From PALG01 sp964495885 (GTDB lineage Bacteria; Bacteroidota; Bacteroidia; Flavobacteriales; Flavobacteriaceae), in the NCBI GenBank assembly GCA_964495885.1, contig CAZBWO010000003.1, positions 62,001-126,000 on the forward strand: a stretch of DNA of 64,000 bases, written 5' to 3'. A program made the position numbers and the translations under genes. Shown in pieces: positions 8,164 to 16,138 of the stretch (position 1 is the first letter of the stretch; the number at the start of each line of letters is the position of its first letter). The notes beneath the pieces were generated by a model. That model was not told the DNA's origin. It did not search any database and saw nothing but the letters and a program-made list of their open reading frames with translations.

Positions 8164-8877
8164 CTACATTTTCAAATAAAAATCCTGAACCAACGCTTGG
8201 TAATCTTCGGTGTATTGGTGGCGTTCTTCTTCAATGATAAGGGTCTCTTCTTTTACTTCGGTTTGTATAAGACTGAAGGCTAAAAGAATTCTTTTGGGAG
8301 GGGTATTTGGAGTGCCTTGTACCGCACATTTATGCATAGGGAAAAGTCCTGCTTCCAAAGTCAACGCCAAAAAGCGTTCTTGTTCTTTATATGGAAGGAT
8401 GGTTGCAAATACTCCTTTATCTGAAAGTAAATGCCGTACGCATATCACCAAGTGTTCAAAAGGCAATGCATCCTCAAAACGGGCGAGATCACGGGAAGGA
8501 TTTTCCGGCTTGACGGTTTCGGTGTAAAAAGGAGGGTTCGAAACAATCAAATCATACTTTTCGTCCATTTCCGAAGCAAACTCCTGAAGCGAGGCATGAT
8601 AACAAAACAGTCGGTCTCCCCAAGGTGAAGCTTCAAAATTATCGGTACATTGTTCGTAGGCATCTGCATCAATTTCCAAAGCGTCAATAAGTGGCGCTTC
8701 GCTTCGTTGGGCTAACTGAAGGGCGATAACTCCAGTCCCTGCCCCAATATCTAAAATACTTTGCGGGTTATGTTGTAAAGGAGCCCAAGCCCCCAATAAA
8801 ACACCATCTGTGCCAATCTTCATGGCACAACGATCTTGGGCTACCGTAAATTGTTTGAATTCGAAAGGTTTGCTCAT
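8164..8877 (-). CDS. trmN6: tRNA1(Val) (adenine(37)-N6)-methyltransferase
   Basis: A 237-residue Rossmann methyltransferase. SAM motif I ILDIGAGTGV lies at residues 41-50 and the N6-adenine motif IV NPPF at 114-117 (SNPPFYTE). The N-terminal FKQFTVAQDRCAMKIGTDGVLLG is typical of the YfiC/TrmN6 family, which makes m6A37 in tRNA1(Val). It overlaps the end of rimM by 4 bp and closes the rpsP-rimM-trmN6 operon, all of it translation-related. Confidence 0.88.
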   Translation of the reverse strand: MSKPFEFKQFTVAQDRCAMKIGTDGVLLGAWAPLQHNPQSILDIGAGTGVIALQLAQRSEAPLIDALEIDADAYEQCTDNFEASPWGDRLFCYHASLQEFASEMDEKYDLIVSNPPFYTETVKPENPSRDLARFEDALPFEHLVICVRHLLSDKGVFATILPYKEQERFLALTLEAGLFPMHKCAVQGTPNTPPKRILLAFSLIQTEVKEETLIIEEERHQYTEDYQALVQDFYLKM

Positions 8878-9401
8878 GAGAGATAGAGCTCAATAAGACC
8901 GTCTGGCGCTTTTACGTGAATGACTTTTTGGTCACGATCTACTTTTTCAATAAGGTCGTCATTAATGGGGATTAATATTTCCTTTCCTTGGTGATCTATC
9001 TGAAAAAGTGCTTGAGAGTTCGCCTCCAGCACGCCTTTGATCTTTCCAACTGGGCCAAAGGAAGCATCGTGCACTTCAAACCCTATGATTTCGTGGTAAT
9101 AAAACGTATTGCCTTCCAAAGGAGGTAATATGTCTAGCGGTAGGTAAAGTTTTTTACCAATAAGTGCATCCGCATCTTCTTCGGTATCTACGTCTTCAAA
9201 TTTAATGCGTAACAAATTGGATTTGTGCAGGGCAGCTTCTTCCAAAAAAAATGGAATCAGATGGTTGTGGAGGTCCACAAACACCGATTCCATTTCTGTA
9301 AATTGTTGGGGATCATCTGTGTCTAATTTCACAAGCAATCCGCCTTTAAAACTGAATTTCCTTACGATTTTACCAACAAAGAAGCAATCCTCCTTCTGCA
9401 T
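8874..9401 (-). CDS. rimM: ribosome maturation factor RimM
   Basis: A 175-residue protein with the N-terminal RimM barrel (FFVGKIVRKFSFKGGLLVK) and the C-terminal PRC barrel (YYHEIIGFEVHD through KEILIPINDDLIEKVD). RimM binds S19 and helps 30S head assembly. It begins 11 bp after rpsP on the minus strand, the usual rpsP-rimM order, and overlaps trmN6. Confidence 0.95.
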   Translation of the reverse strand: MQKEDCFFVGKIVRKFSFKGGLLVKLDTDDPQQFTEMESVFVDLHNHLIPFFLEEAALHKSNLLRIKFEDVDTEEDADALIGKKLYLPLDILPPLEGNTFYYHEIIGFEVHDASFGPVGKIKGVLEANSQALFQIDHQGKEILIPINDDLIEKVDRDQKVIHVKAPDGLIELYLS

Positions 9402-9412
9402 CGTAAAAAGAT

Positions 9413-9952
9413 TTACTCTTCTTCCTTGGTGGCTTCCTCTGCAACAGCAGCAGGAGCTTCCTCAGTCGTAGCTTCAGTTTCAGTAACTTCTTCTGCTTCA
9501 GGTTCTGGATTGGCTTCAGCAACACGAGCTTCGTTTACGGCTTTTTCAGCAGCAAGCGCTTCCTCTTTTGCTTTTGCATCCGCATCAGCTAGTTTTTGTT
9601 TTTTGTTTTCGATTTTTTGAGCTTTCTCGTCCAACCAAGCATTGAATTTTTCTTCTACTTGCTCTTCGGTTAATGCTCCTTTTCGAACGCCTTCCATCAA
9701 GTGTTTTTTCAACAAAACTCCTTTATAGGATAAAATTGCACGGGCCGTATCTGTTGGCTGCGCACCATTTTGTAACCATTGTACAGAGTTGTCTACATTG
9801 ATGTCGATGGTAGCGGGATTGGTGTTTGGGTTATAGATTCCCAATTTTTCCAAGAATTTACCATCTCTTTTTGCACGGCTATCGGCAGCTACAATCCAAT
9901 AAAAAGGTTTTCCTTTTTTTCCGTGTCTTTGCAATCTAATTTTTACAGGCAT
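9413..9952 (-). CDS. rpsP: 30S ribosomal protein S16 with long Ala/Glu-rich tail
   Basis: A 179-residue S16. The start is the ATG at 9952 (MPVKIRLQRHGKKGKPFYW), the conserved S16 N-terminus; an upstream in-frame ATG would add 18 residues not found in the family. The S16 fold ends around residue 85. The remaining ~95 residues are Ala, Glu and Lys rich with low complexity, ending in EEE, a common feature of Bacteroidota S16. A TATCTTTG -7 element (10004-10011, minus) lies 52 bp upstream. Confidence 0.95.
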   Translation of the reverse strand: MPVKIRLQRHGKKGKPFYWIVAADSRAKRDGKFLEKLGIYNPNTNPATIDINVDNSVQWLQNGAQPTDTARAILSYKGVLLKKHLMEGVRKGALTEEQVEEKFNAWLDEKAQKIENKKQKLADADAKAKEEALAAEKAVNEARVAEANPEPEAEEVTETEATTEEAPAAVAEEATKEEE

Positions 9953-10003
9953 AGTAATTAATTTTTGGGGTACCCGACCCCGGTTATAATTTTTTAGAGT
10001 GCG

Positions 10004-10011
10004 CAAAGATA
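10004..10011 (-). promoter_or_regulatory. -7 promoter element for the rpsP operon
   Basis: On the minus strand TATCTTTG fits TAnnTTTG. It sits 52 bp before the rpsP start in the divergent spacer with the 10086 lipoprotein gene. Confidence 0.5.
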
Positions 10012-10053
10012 CTATATTTTTGATATGAAACTACTTAGATTGAACTTTTATTT

Positions 10054-10061
10054 TATATTTG
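10054..10061 (+). promoter_or_regulatory. -7 promoter element for the 10086 lipoprotein gene
   Basis: TATATTTG matches TAnnTTTG and lies 25 bp before the ATG at 10086. It overlaps the in-frame upstream ATG at 10059, which argues that 10086 is the true start. Confidence 0.5.
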
Positions 10062-10085
10062 TTGTTCAACAGACCCAAATCGTTT

Positions 10086-10892
10086 ATGAAATATTTAGTA
10101 CTTCCCCTATTTTTAGCTGTGATTATTGGATTCTCAGGTTGTGAAAACATTGAAGACAACTCTTCAGTAATACAGGCGCAAGTAGATACCCTTTTCTTTA
10201 AATCGTTTGGAGCTGCAGGTGCTCAAACGCAAGAGGGCGGACTCATCTTTCAAGGGCTTACAGATAATGAAATATTAACGCTTTCTACGAGTGGTGTGGA
10301 ACTTGGCACCTATGATTTGGGCCCAGATAAAAACAGCTATGCACTTTTTGAAAATGCCAATGGGGTTATTTACAGTACTCTAGAAGAAGGATCGGGTGGA
10401 GAAATCAACATTACAGATCGTTGCGGTTCCTGCGGAAGCTACAGTGGAAACTTCCGGTTTTTTGCAGTGAGACCTGGTTTGGATACCCTGTATGTTACCA
10501 ATGGTATTTTTTATAATGTTGCATTTGATGTAACTGTGGATGATGGAAATAATGGCTCTGGATCTTTTAGTGCACAGATAGATGAAGTTCCTTTTTCACC
10601 TGTTTCAATCACAGCTGTAGATTCAGGAAACTCCATTCTAATTTCTGGGGCTACTGCCTCCAATAGCATTTTAATTAGGCTGCCGCTTGAAGTGGCAGTG
10701 GGCAATTATCCTTTGCCCATGACAGGTTTCCAAGCTTCCTACATACTCGAGGGGGCTACGGAAGATGCCCAAGAAGGAAACATTTCAGTTATTTCCCATG
10801 ATCAAGCAGCGAAGACTATTAGGGGAACATTCAGTTTCCAAACAGAGAATTACTCCATTACTGCAGGTCAGTTTAACGTGACCTACGAATAA
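10086..10892 (+). CDS. predicted lipoprotein of unknown function
   Basis: A 268-residue protein with an SPII signal, MKYLVLPLFLAVIIGFSGCEN, lipobox FSGC. The rest is rich in Ser, Thr, Gly and acidic residues with beta-type patterning (SNSILIRLPLEVAVGNYPLP), typical of Bacteroidota surface or periplasmic lipoproteins. A CGSCGSYSGN stretch gives a Cys pair mid-protein. No specific family is recognised. A strong terminator follows, so it seems monocistronic. Confidence 0.8.
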   Translation: MKYLVLPLFLAVIIGFSGCENIEDNSSVIQAQVDTLFFKSFGAAGAQTQEGGLIFQGLTDNEILTLSTSGVELGTYDLGPDKNSYALFENANGVIYSTLEEGSGGEINITDRCGSCGSYSGNFRFFAVRPGLDTLYVTNGIFYNVAFDVTVDDGNNGSGSFSAQIDEVPFSPVSITAVDSGNSILISGATASNSILIRLPLEVAVGNYPLPMTGFQASYILEGATEDAQEGNISVISHDQAAKTIRGTFSFQTENYSITAGQFNVTYE

Positions 10893-10907
10893 TAGATACA
10901 ACAGTTT

Positions 10908-10937
10908 AAAAGGCGGGCTTTGTCCCGCCTTTTTTTG
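10908..10937 (+). terminator. intrinsic terminator
   Basis: AAAAGGCGGG/CCCGCCTTTT 10-bp stem with a 6-nt loop and a T7 run, just after the 10086-10892 lipoprotein gene. Confidence 0.93.
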
Positions 10938-11032
10938 TGGATAAAACCCCGGAAATGTGTATAACTTTCCATGGGATTCCCCTGCTGTTTTTATACTTTT
11001 AGTGTTTCCAAAATACTTCCTAAAATAGCTGT

Positions 11033-14000
11033 ATGTACCTTATTTTTGATACCGAAACTACAGGGCTTCCCAAACGTTACAATGCTCCAGTATCTGATAC
11101 CGATAACTGGCCACGTTGTGTGCAGATTGCTTGGCAATTACATGACGCCATGGGAAATTTGTTGGAACGGGAAGATTTCTTGGTACAACCCAATGGTTTT
11201 GAAATCCCTTACGACAGTGAACGTATTCATGGTATCTCCACACTCTTGGCAGAAAAAGAAGGGGTGCCGTTGGAATTAGTGGCTGAAAAGTTTTTGGAAG
11301 TTCTTGAAAAGGCAAAATTCGTAGTAGGCCAGAACATTGATTTTGATATCAATATTATGGGCTGTGAACTATACCGATTGGGAATGGAGAACCCAATGCC
11401 CGAAATGCCCATCTTGGATACCTGTACAGAGGTTACTGCCCAATTGTGTCAGATTCCTGGCGGTAGGGGTGGAAAGTTCAAATTGCCTACCCTAACAGAG
11501 CTGCACGAATTTCTTTTCAATGTTCCTTTTGCGGAAGCCCACAATGCTACTGCAGACGTGGAGGCAACTACCAGATGTTTTCTGGAATTGGTGCGTCGGC
11601 AAATCTTTACCCGTGAAGAGTTGGATGCCCCGACAGGCTATTTTGAGGAATTTACAGAGGAAAACCCAAAGCCAATCCAGCTTATTGGGCTCAAACATAT
11701 TAATTTAAGGGAAGCTTCTGAAAAACTTCGGGAAGAGTTGGAAGCTGCCACTGAAACGCAGGAAATCTCTTCCGAAGAGCTAAAGGAAAATCTTGCTACC
11801 CTTGAGGAATTACCCTTTGCCCACTTGCACAATCACTCCCAGTTTTCGGTATTGCAATCTACCTCTTCCACCCAAGATTTGGTACAGGCCACAATTCAGA
11901 ACAATATGCCAGCGGTAGCTTTGACAGACAGCGGGAATATGATGGGAGCGTTTCATTTTTTGCAGGCGGTAGAGCAATACAATAATAGCCTTTCCGAAGA
12001 AGAGGGGAAAACACCCATCAAACCTATCGTTGGTTGCGAATTTTTTGTGTGTGAGGACCACCTCAATAAAAACCACAAAGACAACGGCTACCAAATTGTA
12101 CTATTGGCCAAAAACAAAAATGGCTATCATAATCTGGCAAAAATGGCTTCTATCGCTTATACCGATGGATTCTACTACGTGCCCAGAATAGATAAAAAAG
12201 TCATTGCCCAGTACAAGGAGGATGTCATTGTCCTCTCTGGAAGTTTGTATGGCGAAGTATCCTCCAAAATACTCAACATTGGGGAAAGTCAGGCAGAAGA
12301 GGCCTTGCTTTGGTGGAAGGAACAATTTGGAGAAGATTTTTACCTGGAAATCATGCGCCATGGCCAAGAAGATGAGCAACGGGTAAATACGGTGTTGGTC
12401 CAATTGGCCGAAAAGCACCAAGTGAAATTGGTCGCTTGTAACAATACCTATTACATCCAAAAAGAGGATGCCAATGCCCATGACATTCTACTTTGTGTAA
12501 AGGATGGTGAAAAGCAGGCTACTCCCATTGGCCGCGGAAGAGGATACCGCTATGGGTTGCCCAATCAGGAATATTATTTTAAGAGCCAGGAAGAAATGAA
12601 GGAACTCTTCAAGGATCTTCCACAGGCCATTGAAAGTATTGCTGAAATCATTGAAAAAATTGAAGCTTTCTCCTTAAAACGGGATGTTTTACTTCCAAAG
12701 TTCGATATTCCTGAAGCCTTTCAGAACCCAGAAGATGAAACAGACGGCGGGAAACGGGGAGAGAACGCCTACTTGCGACACCTAACCTACGAAGGGGCTA
12801 AAAGAAGGTATGAAAACCTTACTCAGGATATCAAGGATAGACTAGATTTTGAACTGGAAGTTATTGCCAATACAGGATATCCTGGCTACTTTTTGATTGT
12901 ACAGGACTTTATCGCTGAAGCCCGAAAGATGGGCGTTTCGGTGGGACCGGGAAGGGGTTCGGCGGCCGGAAGTGCCGTGGCCTATTGTTTAGGAATCACC
13001 AATATTGATCCTATTGCTTATGACCTCCTTTTTGAGCGGTTCTTGAATCCAGATCGAATTAGTATGCCTGATATTGACATCGACTTTGACGATGAGGGCC
13101 GAAGCAAGGTCATGGACTATGTGATTGAAAAATACGGAAAGAACCAAGTTGCCCAAATTATTACCTACGGAACCATGGCCGCCAAGTCGTCCATTCGGGA
13201 TACGGCAAGGGTATTGGATCTTCCGCTGAATGATGCAGATCGTATTGCGAAGCTCATTCCCAACATGACCAAATTGCAGAAGATTTTTGGGATGGAAGAA
13301 CAGCAGCTTCGACAGAAATTTCGAAGTGATGAAATTCCCAAGATCAATGAACTCTTGAATCTTTCCGAAGGGGAAGACCTGGAAGCACAGACCATCAACC
13401 AGGCCCGGGTGCTGGAAGGCTCTGTACGGAATACCGGTATTCACGCTTGTGGGGTGATCATCACCCCAGATGACATCACCAAATTTGTACCCATTGCCAC
13501 CGCCAAGGATTCGGAATTGGTAGTCACCCAGTTTGATAATGCCGTAGTGGAAAGTGCGGGGCTCCTAAAAATGGACTTCCTAGGATTAAAAACCTTGACA
13601 CTTATCAAGGATACGGTGAAGTTGGTGAAAATTAAACACAATGTAGACCTGGTTCCCGATGATTTCCCATTGGATGATGAAACTACCTATGAACTCTTCC
13701 AACGAGGGGAAACCGTAGGGATTTTCCAGTATGAATCTCCCGGTATGCAAAAACACATGAAGGACCTCAAGCCTACGGTGTTTGCAGACTTGATTGCCAT
13801 GAATGCCTTGTATAGACCGGGCCCCATGGAATATATTCCTAGTTTTATTAGACGGAAACATGGGGAGGAGGAAATTACCTATGACCTTCCTGAAATGGAG
13901 GAATACCTCAAGGAAACTTATGGAATTACGGTCTACCAAGAGCAAGTAATGCTTTTGTCCCAAAAGTTGGCCAACTTCTCCAAGGGTGAGGCAGATGTCC

Positions 14001-15385
14001 TTCGGAAGGCAATGGGGAAAAAGCAAAAGGCCGTACTGGATAAAATGAAGCCAAAGTTCATTGCACAAGCCGAAAGTAATGGGCATCCCGCTGAAATATT
14101 GGAAAAAATATGGAAAGATTGGGAAGCTTTTGCAAGTTATGCATTCAATAAAAGTCACTCAACCTGCTACGCATGGATTGCCTATCAAACTGCCTATTTA
14201 AAGGCCCACTACCCAGCAGAATACATGGCAGCGGTATTGAGTAACAACATGAATGACATCAAACAGGTGACGTTCTTTATGGAAGAATGCCGAAGAATGG
14301 GACTTACGGTACTGGGTCCAGATGTGAACGAATCCTTTTACAAGTTTACGGTAAATGATGAAGGTGCCGTACGTTTCGGGATGGGAGCCATCAAAGGAGT
14401 AGGGAGAAGTGCCGTAAAAACAATCGTGGAACACCGAAAAGATGGGAAGTATAAAAGCATTTTCGATTTGGCCAAGCGCATTGATCTTCGGGCGGCCAAT
14501 AAAAAAGCTTTTGAAAACCTAGTCTTGGCCGGTGGCTTTGATAGTTTTGATACGCACCGCGCGCAATACATGCATGATGATGGGGATGGGGTGGCGTTCT
14601 TTGAAAAAGTGTTACGGTATGCCGCACGGTATCAGGAAACACAAAACTCCTCCCAAGTAAGTTTGTTTGGGGAAGCCAGCGAAGTGCAAATTCCTGAGCC
14701 GGAAGTACCGCCCTGTGAGGAGTGGGGTACCATGAAAAAACTGAAACAGGAAAAGGAAGTGGTAGGGATTTATATTTCGGGTCACCCACTGGACGATTTC
14801 AGGATGGAGATGGAGAATTTCTGCAATGTGAAAGTCGCCGATTTCCATAATATGGAGCAATTCCTGAACAGGGAAGTATGTTTTGGAGGGGTGGTTTCAG
14901 ACGTACAACACCGCGAAAGCCGAAATGGAAAGGGTTGGGCCATTTTTACGGTGGAGGATTACGAAGATAGTTTTGAGTTTAAGATTTTCGGGGAAGAATA
15001 TTTAAAGTACCGTCATTTTTTAATTCCTAACTCCTTTATTTATGTAAGGGTATTCATTAGGGAAGGTTGGACCAATCGTGAAACTGGTAAGAAAGGAGAC
15101 CCCAGGATGCAGTACAATCATTTCCAATTATTGCACGATGTCATGGAAGACCAAGCGAAAAAACTTACGGTGCAGATGCCTATCTCAGACTTGGCTGAAA
15201 CCCGTATCGCTTTACTGAAGGAATTGTTCACCCAACACAAAGGGAACAAGCCATTGCACTTTACGTTCTATGATTTTGAAGATGAAATGAAACTACACAT
15301 GCCAAGTAGGAAAACCAAAATTGCAATTAGCAAGGAATTGTTGGATGCCCTAAAGGAAGGGGAGGTGTCCTATAAATTGAATTAA
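11033..15385 (+). CDS. dnaE: DNA polymerase III alpha subunit with fused N-terminal DEDDh exonuclease
   Basis: A 1450-residue replicative polymerase. Residues 1-190 are a DnaQ-type 3'-5' exonuclease: FDTETTG (Asp6, Glu8), QNIDFDINIM and EAHNATADVEAT with the catalytic His and last Asp. A PHP domain starts at AHLHNHSQFSVL (from residue 262). The palm catalytic triad is PDIDIDF (Asp680, 682, 684) after GPGRGSAAGS. HhH-type GMGAIKGVGRSAV lies near 1115 and an OB fold near 1280 (FGGVVSDVQHRE). Ordinary DnaE is ~1160 residues; the extra ~260 at the front are the proofreading domain, an arrangement known in Bacteroidota. Confidence 0.95.
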   Translation: MYLIFDTETTGLPKRYNAPVSDTDNWPRCVQIAWQLHDAMGNLLEREDFLVQPNGFEIPYDSERIHGISTLLAEKEGVPLELVAEKFLEVLEKAKFVVGQNIDFDINIMGCELYRLGMENPMPEMPILDTCTEVTAQLCQIPGGRGGKFKLPTLTELHEFLFNVPFAEAHNATADVEATTRCFLELVRRQIFTREELDAPTGYFEEFTEENPKPIQLIGLKHINLREASEKLREELEAATETQEISSEELKENLATLEELPFAHLHNHSQFSVLQSTSSTQDLVQATIQNNMPAVALTDSGNMMGAFHFLQAVEQYNNSLSEEEGKTPIKPIVGCEFFVCEDHLNKNHKDNGYQIVLLAKNKNGYHNLAKMASIAYTDGFYYVPRIDKKVIAQYKEDVIVLSGSLYGEVSSKILNIGESQAEEALLWWKEQFGEDFYLEIMRHGQEDEQRVNTVLVQLAEKHQVKLVACNNTYYIQKEDANAHDILLCVKDGEKQATPIGRGRGYRYGLPNQEYYFKSQEEMKELFKDLPQAIESIAEIIEKIEAFSLKRDVLLPKFDIPEAFQNPEDETDGGKRGENAYLRHLTYEGAKRRYENLTQDIKDRLDFELEVIANTGYPGYFLIVQDFIAEARKMGVSVGPGRGSAAGSAVAYCLGITNIDPIAYDLLFERFLNPDRISMPDIDIDFDDEGRSKVMDYVIEKYGKNQVAQIITYGTMAAKSSIRDTARVLDLPLNDADRIAKLIPNMTKLQKIFGMEEQQLRQKFRSDEIPKINELLNLSEGEDLEAQTINQARVLEGSVRNTGIHACGVIITPDDITKFVPIATAKDSELVVTQFDNAVVESAGLLKMDFLGLKTLTLIKDTVKLVKIKHNVDLVPDDFPLDDETTYELFQRGETVGIFQYESPGMQKHMKDLKPTVFADLIAMNALYRPGPMEYIPSFIRRKHGEEEITYDLPEMEEYLKETYGITVYQEQVMLLSQKLANFSKGEADVLRKAMGKKQKAVLDKMKPKFIAQAESNGHPAEILEKIWKDWEAFASYAFNKSHSTCYAWIAYQTAYLKAHYPAEYMAAVLSNNMNDIKQVTFFMEECRRMGLTVLGPDVNESFYKFTVNDEGAVRFGMGAIKGVGRSAVKTIVEHRKDGKYKSIFDLAKRIDLRAANKKAFENLVLAGGFDSFDTHRAQYMHDDGDGVAFFEKVLRYAARYQETQNSSQVSLFGEASEVQIPEPEVPPCEEWGTMKKLKQEKEVVGIYISGHPLDDFRMEMENFCNVKVADFHNMEQFLNREVCFGGVVSDVQHRESRNGKGWAIFTVEDYEDSFEFKIFGEEYLKYRHFLIPNSFIYVRVFIREGWTNRETGKKGDPRMQYNHFQLLHDVMEDQAKKLTVQMPISDLAETRIALLKELFTQHKGNKPLHFTFYDFEDEMKLHMPSRKTKIAISKELLDALKEGEVSYKLN

Positions 15386-16138
15386 CTACGAATTGTAGTT
15401 GGAAAGTAATTCCAATAATTGTGATTTTTTCCTTTTGGAAACGGGAAGGGTAGACTTGTCAATCATTTCAACATAGCCGCCTTCTTTGTTAAAATATCCT
15501 TTTAGGTTTTCAATATTGATGAGATGAGATTGGTGAATCCTTATAAATCCAAGTCCGTGTAATAATTCCTCCATCTGTTTAAGGGTTTTGGAAGCGATAA
15601 GTTTTCGTTGATTCGTAAAATGGATAGCAACGTAATTTCCTTCGGCTTGTATTCTAATGATTTCATCCAACTGATACATTTCAAAACCCATGTTGGTTGG
15701 AAGCGCAATTTTCTTTGGGCGATGTTGCGGTTTTAAGTTATCTAGATAGTTTTGGATAAAAAGTTGTTGTTCATTCAAGGAAAGTTGATGTGCCTTCGCT
15801 ACTGCTTCAGCAAGTTCTTCCCCATCAATTGGTTTTAGCAAGTAATCAAGTGCACTTATTTTCAGCGCTTGCAATGCAAACTGGCTATAGGCTGTGGTGA
15901 AAATAATTTTAAAAGGATGTGTTTTGAGGGAAGAAAGTAAATCAAAGGCTGTCCCATCCTTTAATTGAATATCTAAAAAGACCAACTCTGGCTGCGCATC
16001 CTCCAATAATTGTGTAGCAGCAGGAATATCACGAGCCTCTCCAAGAATTTCAACATTGGGGCAGTGTGTTTTTAGTTCTTCCTTCAGTGCAGTGATCGCC
16101 TGTATTTCGTCTTCAATGATGATTGCTTTTAATCCCAT
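15386..16138 (-). CDS. LytTR-family response regulator
   Basis: A 250-residue regulator. The receiver domain has phospho-acceptor Asp56 in ELVFLDIQLKDG, plus conserved EDE near residue 10 and the K in YLLKPIDG. The C-terminal LytTR DNA-binding domain spans about residues 145-245 (EIIRIQAEGNYVAIHFTN, FIRIHQSHLINIENLKGY). It overlaps the 3' end of the kinase gene by 10 bp, so it is translationally coupled to its likely partner. Targets are unknown. It ends directly against the dnaE stop (convergent). Confidence 0.92.
   Translation of the reverse strand: MGLKAIIIEDEIQAITALKEELKTHCPNVEILGEARDIPAATQLLEDAQPELVFLDIQLKDGTAFDLLSSLKTHPFKIIFTTAYSQFALQALKISALDYLLKPIDGEELAEAVAKAHQLSLNEQQLFIQNYLDNLKPQHRPKKIALPTNMGFEMYQLDEIIRIQAEGNYVAIHFTNQRKLIASKTLKQMEELLHGLGFIRIHQSHLINIENLKGYFNKEGGYVEMIDKSTLPVSKRKKSQLLELLSNYNS

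Noticed and set aside
13586..14158. 190-codon open frame on the minus strand inside dnaE
   Set aside because: It is antisense to the conserved polymerase core; composition (many His, Phe and Cys) is that of a shadow frame.
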